From contig LGRX02033504.1 of the NCBI GenBank assembly GCA_001247695.2, positions 1 through 64,000 on the forward strand: DNA of 64,000 nt, given 5' to 3'. Below are positions 49,901 to 60,462 of the stretch, piece by piece. The notes under the pieces are model-generated. The model searched no databases and had not been told where the DNA came from. It saw only the letters and a program-made list of their open reading frames with translations. The DNA is from Cymbomonas tetramitiformis. Taxonomy: Eukaryota > Chlorophyta > Pyramimonadophyceae > Pyramimonadales > Pyramimonadaceae. The position numbers were made by a program, and so were the translations under genes. Numbering within the stretch: the stretch's first letter is position 1; the number at the start of each line of letters is the position of its first letter.

Positions 49901-50052
49901 ATGTTTGGCAGGAGTGCCAAAATGAGAGGAATATCTGCAACGTGGTTTGCGCTATTTGTCTTGTGCAGCGGACAGGGAGTGCAGTCGAAATTGCTTGAGG
50001 ACACAGACGAATACATAGCATGTCAGAACGAACCGGAGACATGTACTGAACT
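49901..50052 (+). CDS. LRR receptor-like protein: signal-peptide exon
   Basis: Two in-frame ATGs, 49901 and 49922. The second gives MRGISATWFALFVLCSGQGV, a good signal peptide, followed by an acidic segment and CQNEPETCTEL. The exon would end at GAACT|GTGCGC in phase 2, like all later exons. A short stretch near 50153 (VCNENRIYLQL) resembles the GV.C...RV..L cap before plant LRRs and may be another exon. Confidence 0.65.
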
Positions 50053-53000
50053 GTGCGCTCCCACTCAAACACCAGTTTGCTTCCAATGTTATAACTACCT
50101 ATGAATTCGATGCTGGCTTTCCGATAGAATGTATACCATCTCGAACAGGGCAGGTGTGCAACGAAAACAGGATATATCTCCAACTCAAGATGCTTTACTA
50201 ACTGCACTTGGAAACCGTGTTGCCGACTATTGACCTCTTACGGTGAAATTTTGTTAATATAAAATCACGGAAGTGAGGCTCTGACCTAGTCATCAAGGAG
50301 GGGCTTAGTTTCCCCATCAGAATACATCTTGAAGCGTTTGGGGCCACAAACGTGGTCCCATCGACGCTTGCACACGTAGGCGTTGATGTACGATGTTCTT
50401 TCGAACCCGTGTCTGAGAAACTCCTATCTTGGCTCACTGCGCAGAATTTTTGAGTTCAAGAGTCTGCACGGCGAAATTCCTACACAAATCGGCTTCCTGA
50501 CAGCGCTGGAGACATTGTAAGCTGCTTGAAAATGCTCTAACTTTTCGCAGTAGGTTTCTTGAACGATGCATGAATGTTTGCGTTAGGAACTACCGGTGGG
50601 CGGGGACAATTTTCTGACGACACTTTCTTGAGTCACCAGAGCCCACGCGGATTTAGGGATCCCTTCATGTCGGTGAAAGTGTTGGGGTGTTTCCACTCTC
50701 ACCCTTCGGAACTGTTACTTAGGCCTTCAACTGGTCCTAGCCTGGGGCTTCCTTTCACGTTTCTCGAGAGGTCACCATCCAGGGCTGCCGTTCACGTTTT
50801 GAGGATAGCTATCACTCCTGGAGAACGCCCTTATGCATCTTCATCACATACAACAACAGCTGTCTGCTGTCGGCTTTTGACCACGCTTCGCTCTGGTCGC
50901 TGGTTTCCTTTCACAAGCTAAACGCGAATCCTGTGCCTCTTTTCGGCAGGGATCTACGGAACAATTTCATGAGTGGAACGCTACCATCTCAGTTCGGAAA
51001 CCTGCGGAAGCTAGAGCACTTGTGCGTTCTCCGGCCTTCGCCTTTAGAAAGCGTTGTTATCCAGTCCGATGCTGCTTTCATGCTCTTGAATTTGACCACG
51101 GGGCAAGATCGAGCTGTGACATCGCATCCCTGGCCTAACTCACGTCCACTGTTCGCAGGATTCTGAACGAGAACCGTTTTCATGGCTTGATTCCTGTGGA
51201 GCTGACTTTCCTGACCAATTTGAAGTCCTTGTAAGTTCTTCCTCGGGTTCTTCTCTCTTCTCGTGAAAACCAAGCCATAGTTTATTGCCAAGATCGCGTG
51301 CAAATTCTTGCTGTCCGCACAGAGCTTGATGCCGCATTACCGCCAACTCTGCTCCCCGCGAACCCCTCCCTCCGGACTCGAACGCCCTGGTTGCAGCGTC
51401 GCTTATCAACTTATTGTGAAATGAGAACTCCCGTGGCATAGCGTTGAATGGCGATCGTGAAAGGTTCAAGAGTACAGAACTTGACTTGTGCACTCCTATG
51501 TCCGTATGCAACTCTCGCCTTCAAGGTGACATAAGAGTGACGGCCTGTGCAGGGTACTGTACGACAACCGCATAATCTCCAGCATCCCCACTCAGCTCGG
51601 AGGGTGCACCAGCCTTGAGACACTCCATCTGTCTCAGAACTCTCTGACAGGCTCCATTCCGCCGCAACTATCGAGGTTGACCTCTCTGAAAGCGCTGTAA
51701 GAGCCTACCTTTCTTTCCATGTCACCTCGACCTTGCAACCTGACTGTTGAGGCAGGTGGACGTGGATGTTGTGTTCTCCATCCCCCCGAGCAGAGCGTGT
51801 GTGCTCGGTGATACCCCGAAGGGCTTGCGCCTTGTGGGGATGTGGCTGCAGGCATGCCTTTGCCAGGGCTGCCCTCTGTCCTGTTCGGCCACGCGGCACG
51901 CGGAGTATTGCATTGTTCTGTGTCCGGCACTTTTGCTTGGACTGCCAACCCCTCCAGAAGTACTTCTCTGTGTTGGTCCTTTCGAGGATAAGCTATCGCC
52001 CGTTCCTTCAGCCCACGAGCTTGTGTGCCGGTGGGTGTGAGTTTGGCGGGTGACGGGGGCTGTCACCGCAGGCTCGCCAAGGGCAACAGCCTGGAAGGGA
52101 CCCTACCTAAGGAACTCGGCGACTTGACGAAACTAGACACCTTGTGAGTGTGACAGGGCTGGGGCAGGGCGCTTGCTGAGGGCCCTCTTAGGCACCGGAG
52201 CTGCCTGGGAGCAGCTGGGTCAGTATGCCTTCAGCCTCGCGGCTGGCGTAAAGTTGTCCAGAGGGCGAACTGTTTCTTGGGAGCTCCCCGCACATCAGAC
52301 GATAGCCCATTGGAAACTTCACGGTGATGGAGGGGTTGCAGAGTCCTCGGAGACAATCGGTTGGCGGGAACAATGCCCCCTGAGCTCGGTGATGGAGGGG
52401 TTGCAGAGTCCTCGGAGACAATCAGTTGGCGGGAACGATGCCCCCTGAGCTCGGTCTGCTGGTGAACCTGACCACGCTGTAAGCCGCCTCACGCCCACCA
52501 ACACGCGGCTGTCAAAACTCGCGAGCACCGCTTCGCTTGCATTCCGCTCGCTTCCTCATCCCAGTGGCTGCGTCCGGCGGCTTGTTTTTAGTTCGCATTG
52601 TTCATTTGGGAAGATCCCACTTTGCAAGAAGCCTCCCCTCGCTACTGCGATGCATGGCACCACGCCTCACCTGAGTCACTCCTCTCTCTGGTTGGCTACG
52701 GCACTTTGCCTCACATCCGTGTCACCCGCCGCGCCGTTCTGAGAGACGACCCAGTTTGCCTCCTGCAGGCCTCCCCGTGTGTTTCGCCAACACCTTGTGA
52801 AACATCCATCGACCTGGGTCATGCTGGTTTCTGGGGGGTTTCTGATGTCCCGCAGGGAGCTCGAAGATAATCAATTCAACGGTCCACTGCCCCCGGTTGT
52901 TCAACATCGATTTCTCTTTTCTGTGTAAGTGCTGTCTGCTCCTGACGAAGTCGAGCTTCGCCCCCGATCCCGGGTTGCTTCTTGTGCCGATCTGCCGGCT

Positions 53001-56000
53001 GTGCGCGCTGCTTGCCTGCTGACAGCCTCCAGTTCGCTGTGCAGCAATCTCTCCGCTAACAGCTTCACCGGGAGCATGCCCGAGCAACTCGCCTCCGACA
53101 ACCTGTGGCACCTGTACGAGGCCCTTCTTCCCACCCCCCTGCCTCGCGATATGAACCATGCCTCGCCCTGTTTCGAGACCTGCGGCTCCTGAGGCAGGAA
53201 GTTCGACTTTGCCAAGAGCCCTCTTGCCGTCACCCTCTTTCACACACAACGTGGAACGGCTTTGTTTTTCAAGGCGCCTGAGTGATCAGGATGGACACGA
53301 TTCCAAAGGACCCTGATGCGGCCACCCTCAACCTCAAGACAGGGACAGTGCTGAACAGATGCTGAAATCGGTCGGCCTAGTTGACGCGTAGCATCCCGCC
53401 CCTTAGAAAGAGCTTTGCTGTGCTCTTCTCAACGACGAGGTTTCACCTGTTTGCCAATGGGATTCGCATTGTCCGGAGGCAAACTTTGGAACGTCGAAGT
53501 TTCAACTTACAACCCACCTAGCTGCAGCCCTAAACCCTATGGTCCCAGGGGCTCTTTAGCAGATACCCCATGCATACCCACCCAGCCGAGTCCCAAGAGT
53601 CTGCTGGCCTTGCAACCTGTTGAGGTGGTCCCTTAATTTCACTCTCAAGACCCCCCGGAGGAGCCCACTTCCTGGTGAACCCCTGGTTGACCCCCTGAGG
53701 AACCCCCTGAAATAGGAGCTCCTGCGAAGAGCGAAGGGAATGGTGTGGTTGGTCCGGGTGGGGCGCAGATCCTTGTCCGGAAACACAGGACTCACGGGAG
53801 ACCTGCCCGCGTCGATCGGCCTCATCCCTAACCTCAGGACAATGTATGCACGTCAAGCGCCTGCCTCAGCCACCGCGCCTCTCTGCCTCGCTGCTCCCTG
53901 GCTCTTTGCCCTCCTCCCTGCCTCCCCACCTCCTTGCCTTCCTACATTCCTGTGAAAAGGGTCTGGCCACTTTGGCGTGACAGGGAGCTGGCCAACGTCG
54001 GGCTGTTTGGGACACTACCGAGCTCCCTCGCGCTGCTCACTCAGCTGCAAGTTCTGTGAGCGCACACTTTCCGCCCCGTCCTCTCCCGCCTGCGCATTTT
54101 CCCCCAACTGCCGTGTGTCAGTGTGTGTGTGTGTGTGCGGCGACGGCCACTGGAATGATTTGGATGATGGGATATGGCTGTCCCTGTGGTACCCTTCTGA
54201 CGGGTACTGCCTCTTTGAGTGCGTCGGGGATTCGTCTACGGCTCGCTTTTTGGGAGTGTCTTGGATTCGTCTGACGCTAGCTCCCTCTCCGTGTACAGTG
54301 CTCATGGTTATTACACATGCCGGGGGACTTGTGTTCTTTGACCTTGATATGAAGTACTGGCGGATCGCTGTGAACGGGGACGACCGCCGGGTGGAAGTGG
54401 GTTTTGGGAGGCGGTTATCCTTGTGGTGCCATTCTGGCGGGCACTGCCTCTTGGAGAGCTCGGTAGATTCGTCTGTCGTGCTGCGAGGAGAGGCAGAAGG
54501 TAGTGAAGTACACCTTCTGTGTTTTCCCTTGAATTTTGTGGGGAGCACTTAGGTGCCCGCATGTTTTCTTTTTTTGACATGGGGTGTACATGCTGTGTGG
54601 TGTGACTGCATTCATGACATAACCATGGACCAACGGGTCCCATCCATCGACCGGGAGCCACTGGGGGGCATGCCAGCAGGGTCCGCTTACTCCGTAACCC
54701 AGAGACCAACAATTGTTTGGCGACGATCGGTCACATCGTATCATCTTTCCATGCTGCTTTGCATTTGGGTTGGGAATATGTATGTGTTTGTGGTATCTTG
54801 TCACGGCCCGCCCTGCTCTTGATTTGCTTCTCACATCCACTGGGATGATGGTGGGCTGGCTTTTGCTTGCCGATCTCATGCCGTTCAGTGTGTGCGGACC
54901 AATTTCCATGCTGCTTTGCATTTGGGTCGGGAATATGTATGCGTTTGTGGTATCTTGTCACGGCCCCGCCCTGCTCTTGATTTGCTTCTCACATCCACTG
55001 GGATGATGGTGGGCTGGCTTTTGTTAGCCGATCTCATGCCGTTCAGTGTGTGTGGACCAATGCTATCGGTTGTACGGGAGGAAGCGAGTGCTGGGGACGC
55101 AATCGACGAATCCCTTTGCCCGGTACACACCTTTGCTGCTTCATTGCTTGCTTGGGGCGTCTTGCCAGGTGGCTTGTATGGCAGGGTTCAGGCTTCTTTT
55201 GGCTCGGTCCACGTCTTACCGGGCGGAAACGGGTACAGGGTTTGGGCACATCTCTCACTTGCCCACACACATGAATGGGGTTTGAATCACGGCATTGTGC
55301 CTGTTACACGGCATGCGTGATTCGTCACCAAGCAAGCTCTTTCTTATTGCGAGCTGCTCGACGTGGTGGTGGGGGCTTCGGGCGCTCCTCCCTTCTGTAA
55401 GTGTGTGAGGATCCGAACAAGATGCCATCAGTTTCACAGGTGCTGTTGGGCTCTTGGGCGCTGTCGGGGCGTGCCTTGCCGGTGCCGGCGCGGGTGGGCC
55501 GGTGCTTTTGGATCTTGAGCAAGCTCAAAGCTTGAGCGACATCGTGGCATGCATGGTGTTCCATCCTTGGACCGTTCTCTTCGGCAACCAAAACCCTAGC
55601 CACGAGGTTGCCCCAGAATGTCACAATCTACCGTGGCATTATGTGGTGTTGCATGACTGTTTGGGAGCGAGGTGGCGGCGTCCAGAAGATACTAAAGTCC
55701 TGTCGACTTTCCCCCTCAGCATTTGTTGGCGGGGATCTGCAGGGACCTGAGCAACAATGCTTTAAGCGGAGCCATGCCTGGGGAGTTTGCGAATCTCACC
55801 GTGCTTTCAACACTGTGAGTCACGCCCTCCCAGAGGCGAGCCGTTCTTGCATGCCCTAAGCAGTGTGGAGGCGGGGATGAGGCGCACTATATTCGATGGA
55901 ATTTCCTTCAGCAGAGGCCTGCCATGCGTACATGATACGTGTTGCATTGCTGTGCCGCAGAGGGAAAGTTGGCTATGCAACGCGTCCCGCCGACCGCGAT

Positions 56001-58092
56001 GTACCTGAGGCGTCTCTCAGAGCCCGGAGGTGGAAAAACGGGGGCGTATGCATATGACGCCTTGTCATGGCATGGGGAGTGCTTCAGTATTTGGAATGTG
56101 CCCTCACTTCACGTGCACACCGATGGTAGCGGCATTCGGCAGCGGCAGGATCGTTTCAAGTGCCGCGCGATTTAGGTATTCCCCACAGAGGTGGTGAACA
56201 CACCTTCGTCAGCACTGAAAGGGGGGTTGGGCTGGTCCTCAGGCAACTGGCTGGAAACATGCTCACATCCACATTGCCCGCTGCGCTTTCAACGATGACA
56301 GATCTGTTTCTTCTGTTCGTCCCCAAACCCCCCTTCTCCTTGCGCCCCACCCTGCATCTCTGTGTGCGGAGTGTGCCAAGAAGTGCGCCCCCCATTCACG
56401 GAAGGTGTCGTTCGCAGACTTAAGAAAGCTATTGGTCATACGTCATTCCCGCTGCATTCATGGAAGATGACGTACCGCCTCTCCGTTGCAGCCTTTGTGT
56501 CTGAGGCACTGCGAGATGACCGCCCCGATTCTATGTGAGGGGCGCTGTGGCCCTTCGTGCATGTTTGGGCTGTGGACCACGGCGGCTGGCTTTGAGTGTA
56601 GGCGCCTTGCAGCCTGGCTGAGGGAATGTGTGGGGCCACGGTGTGGCAGGGATGTCTCGCACAACACCATGATGTGTGGGGAGGTGCCACCTCTCATTGT
56701 CAGCGGAGTTCAAGTGCACACCAATGGAACGCAAATTGGCGACGCATGCCCAGCTCCCCGCTCCCTCCTCCTCCTACGCCTCCCTCCCCCACCCCGCTCC
56801 CTTCCATTCCCACCATTCCACTGCCCCCAAATCCGAATGCTCCCTTTCCAAGTCCTCCCCTATCGCTACACCCCCAAATCCACCTTGCCCACCCAGCTTC
56901 CTCGCCCACCCCGTCTCCCACTGTATCCACCTCCCAATCCGCCACCGTTACCGCTGACCCCACGTGTGCCACGATCACCTCCGCCTCGCCCTTCGAGCCC
57001 TGGTGAGTACTGAAATCTGCTTCCATCGTAAATAAACAGGTCATGCAAAACAGAATCAAAGTATAGATTGATATGTGAGAAGGCATGATCATGCGCATCG
57101 TCAGTGGCCATCCTTTCACATAAGGTGACTGAGTAAGCGTGCTTCCGCCTCCGGTGAGTGACGCCATCAAGGTGAGGGGGTAAGGGAAGTTGGCAGCCAT
57201 GCTGACAAAGCGGATCCGTGGGAAGCCGTCCTGATACACCACAGGCCGCATACACGCAGCTACTGATAGGTCAATCTTGATCACGACGGTCGGCAAACTG
57301 GCATGTGCCTGCTTCAAGCCAGCCATATAGCGCATCATAGGAATGCTTGAACAGAGATCATGGATTGTGTGGAGCGCGGCCATGAAGGGCGATTTGGGTG
57401 GCTGGTTTGGCGTGTCCTACAGTGATGTATACTGAATTTGCAGCAGAAGGCACGAGCTCCTCTGATTCGCAGGACCAGATTTTAACAATCGTGTCTATTG
57501 GGCTTGCGCTCGTGGGGGCTCTTGGCATCCTCTTTACGCTCCGCAAGGTGAGCAGTTTTTTTTTTTCCGGCCTGCCATTTGCCAGCATCTCGGAGAAAGC
57601 TTGTTCCACCGTAATAGTTAGGTATGGGTCAGGCACTGCTAGTCCGCTTCCAGGTCATGGAGCTACACACGAATGTGGGGTGTCAAAGTTCATTGTATAT
57701 CTGCCCCACCTTAGTTAGATTTTGCCTTTTAATTTTGTTCATAGGGTGCGTGGCATCCATTTGGCATGTCACCCCCACTGCCCATAACGATAGGATCTCT
57801 GCGTTTCATCGATTGATGTTAAATAAGACATACAGGGAATGATCACAGCTTTATGCTTGATGTGCAGGTGATGATGTGGTACACCGCCCAAGACTTGCAG
57901 TATGCGTACGATGAGTCATTTGTCACAGACTATGAGGGTGATGGCCAAGACACCCCGCGTGAGAAACAGTCCTATCTTGAGTTGGAGGCTCCCCCTCAGC
58001 ATTCCGGATCTGAGCAACTTATGTTACAAAATGCCCCCGTTCCTAACAGCCCCCAACCACTTTTGCAGGCAGGATCAACTACACCCCCATAG
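49922..58092 (+). CDS. LRR receptor-like membrane protein (plant-type LRRs, no kinase)
   Basis: Exons: about 49922-50052 (signal peptide), 50445-50516, 50950-51021, 51159-51230, 51553-51696, 52072-52143, 52407-52478, 52856-52924, 53045-53113, 53769-53843, 53984-54055, 55743-55814, 56243-56314, 56650 to about 57000, 57444-57547 and 57868-58092. The LRR exons are 69-75 nt (one of 144), and all the introns between them are phase 2 inside the codon that ends one repeat. Motif: L..N.L.G.IP..LG.LT.L..L, the plant-specific type. After about 14 LRRs come a cysteine, a proline-rich stalk, one transmembrane helix and a tail of about 75 residues. The architecture is that of LRR receptor-like proteins that sense extracellular ligands and signal through partners. 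A TGTAA lies at 58108, just after the stop. Part of the N-terminal cap between 50052 and 50445 is unresolved. Confidence 0.87.
52323..52452 (+). repeat. 65-bp tandem duplication across an LRR acceptor site
   Basis: Two copies of gtgatggaggggttgcagag followed by tcctcggagacaatcrgttg and gcgggaac(a/g)atgccccctg start at 52324 and 52389. Each contains the ttgcag acceptor and the first half of an LRR exon. Only the second copy continues to a complete 72-nt repeat and a donor. Using the first acceptor would add 65 nt and shift the frame. Confidence 0.88.
53271..53345 (+). pseudogene. Possible decayed LRR exon
   Basis: After a ttttcaag acceptor the sequence reads RLSDQDGHDSKGP and stops. One base out of frame it reads DTIPKDPDAATLNLKT, with LRR-like IPK and L.L spacing. 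It sits where a repeat is expected between the exons ending 53113 and starting 53769. It could be a frame-shifted relic that is skipped. Confidence 0.3.
54560..55065 (+). repeat. Dispersed repeat element in an LRR-gene intron, with internal tandem duplication
   Basis: 54575-54890 runs from ggggtgtacatgctgtgtgg through aacccagagaccaacaattg to cgatctcatgccgttcagtg. The last ~160 bp is repeated directly after it (54898-55062). The same element, in reverse, is at 59690-60010, and a shorter copy is at 43284. It lies in the long intron between the exons ending 54055 and starting 55743. Confidence 0.9.
56650..57003 (+). CDS. LRR receptor-like protein: last repeat and proline-rich stalk
   Basis: After gtggcag it reads DVSHNTMMCGEVPPLI, the usual final-LRR ending with cysteine, then NGTQIGDACP. 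Downstream the sequence is extremely proline-rich in all frames, ending with TPSPTVSTSQSATV in one of them. I cannot tell which frame is used, or where the donor lies. The stalk would be extracellular and probably O-glycosylated. Confidence 0.6.
57444..58092 (+). CDS. LRR receptor-like protein: transmembrane and cytoplasmic exons
   Basis: Exon 57444-57547 reads EGTSSSDSQDQ then ILTIVSIGLALVGALGILFT with a basic stop-transfer (LRK), and ends AAG|GTGAGC. Exon 57868-58092 reads VMMWYTAQDLQYAYDESFVT and ends with a Gln/Pro-rich segment. The tail is acidic with several tyrosines and a SYLELE motif but no kinase, TIR or other domain. Confidence 0.8.
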
Positions 58093-58114
58093 ACCGTAAT
58101 ATAAAGCTGTAATC

Positions 58115-59685
58115 CACCTGATGATACCAGCATCATTCTATTACAATCGACGGGGTGTATGCCTGTTCTCATATAATAAGAAAATGCAAAATCCTTTACA
58201 GTGCGCACAGGAGTTGATGCATAGCCCGAAATCAAACAGTACTGCATCGAAAGCAACCATATCAAAATCGGTTGTATCATCTCTAACTCAAATCCTTTCT
58301 TGTCGTAAATATGCATGTACAAACTGCAACCGATTTACTGATTGCAGAATTCAATTCCAAATCGTGGGCAGTACAGGTAGTAAGTGCGGGTGCTTCGTGG
58401 GGGATGCATAGGGTTTAAGTCAGATTCTAAGTTCGGAAACAATAGAGAGCATGCGGTGTTATGCACCCGGAAACGAATCGTAGTATTGCCGAACAGCCCA
58501 TTCCCTTCATAAGTAAGCCTACCCACTTCATTGTCAACTTGCGTCATGAATACTTCGAGATGTTTGTCGTAATGTATGTATACGGCATATGGTCATATGC
58601 ACGTCTGTGGACGTGAGCATGATGGATTACCTGATGGGTGTTTTTTAAATAAGAATGTGCCAACACTGCGGGTAAGAAACGTTGTTTGTTACATGCGAAT
58701 ATTAAATATTGCATGTGTGGGAGGGATCGACGTCGTCCAGCCTGGAGTAGGCGGAGAATTATTTTCGAGCAAGGACGCAACCGCACAAGGGATCCACCGA
58801 TGATAGATAACGAAGTCAGTAAGGGCATGCGTGAACAGGCCATCCGGCGACAATTCCCTTTTTGTCGCATAGAATGGATGTGGACCGAAGAAACGTGTAT
58901 CACGATGGCGCGCGGTACGAATAAACTATGAATTTCAGTCGGGGTTATTTTTTGTGATTTCGGCGGATGTACTTGAGTTTTAATCGACTGTCCATGCGTG
59001 CGACCAGGGGAAATACGATGAATTTCAACATAAATATATGGAGTAAAGGTATGGACCGCGCATTATCATGCTGTTGGTTTGTTTTGTCGCACTTGTCGCA
59101 CAAGCCGTTTGGATAAGAACTTACCAGAAGCACTGTTGGAAACCTATGTTCTGATAATACAATTTATTTTAGCGGAATAAACCCTATACCCAGACAACAA
59201 TAAATGGTACTAATGTCCGGTCTCATTGTTCCTTCCACGAATGTATTGGCCATGCACCAAAACTACACCATTTGATTGCTACCGTCAATCCATGTGGAGC
59301 AGGTCAAGGTAAAACATTGGAAGGAACATCGCCAACAACCGAGAAAGCTTGTCGGCTCCAGAGGTTGTTGATCTGATCGGCCTCTTGCACAACTTCATGG
59401 CACATGTACGATGGTGAATGCCATCTAATTAGCTGCGCAGGCATCTGAATGATTCTCGCCATCAATTCTGTGCTGCAAGTGGAGGTTTCGTTTGCTTCCC
59501 CCCTTGCAGTGCCTGCATCCAGAATGAGCACCAGTATATACACTTGCTCAGCATCAAAACGTTTGTGGCTTAATCTCTATACATACATCATGTCGGTGTG
59601 CACGCATTACGTTAAGCCATCGGAGACTCTTCCACAGGGAAGCAAACTAGTCATGGTGTCCTCGTCTGGTAATGACTCACTTGCA
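58115..59685. other. Intergenic, no gene seen
   Basis: AT-rich, with only short, coding-poor ORFs on both strands. Confidence 0.5.
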
Positions 59686-59689
59686 ATAT

Positions 59690-60265
59690 CCACACACCGA
59701 ACGGCATGAGATCAGCCAACAAAAGCCAGCCCACCATCATCCCAGTGGATGTGAGAAGCAATTCAGGAGCAGGGCGGGGCCGTGACAAGATACCACCAAC
59801 GCATTCACATTCCCAACCCAGATGCAAAGCAGCATGGGAAGATGATACGATGTGACCGGTCAACGCCCAACAATTGTTGGTCTCTGGGTAACGGAGTAAG
59901 CGGACCCTGCTGGCATGCCACCCAGTGGCTCACGATCGATGGATGATGGGACCCGCTGGTCCATGGTTATGCCACGAATGCGGTCACACCACACGGCATG
60001 GACACCCCATGGTAAGAAACTAAAAACAATGTACACATCCACACCCACAGGCAGCAGTGCGCTGGCAGTGCAGTTGCAGAGGGGCTCAGGTGGCTCAGCG
60101 AGGCTTAGGGGGTTCCATTCTTCACGAGTGAGCTCCGGAGATTCCGGATACGTGTCCCGAAGTGCGTGCTGAATCCTTTGATCCCCGGCGTGGGTACATA
60201 GTGCAGCTGGTCTTCTGCGGCTACGAGGTGCCAAAGGAGTCGGTACAAGGATAAGCACACGCCCA
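59690..60265 (-). repeat. Fullest copy of the dispersed repeat element, reverse orientation
   Basis: It contains, in order, the complements of the 54.9 kb block (59700-59860), the 54.6-54.7 kb block (59865-60005) and the 12.1-12.3 kb block (60100-60265). Together these define an element of at least about 570 bp. The minus-strand peptide LHYVPTPGIKGF..HFGTRIR is kept between this copy and the one at 12.2 kb, which may just reflect DNA identity. Confidence 0.85.
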
Positions 60266-60462
60266 GCACCTCAATCTCGGCATTTGCTCTCCACAAGTGT
60301 GACACAGCCCGCCAAATGTAAAGCCACGTGCCAGCCCCCAAATCCCAGACTACTACTTCGAATGTTCACGATCTAATTGAGCTGAATTTCTTCTCGCAGT
60401 GTGGAAACCTCGTCTGCACCTTCCATGCAGTTATGCAAATGCTCTCTCTGTATCATGAACAC

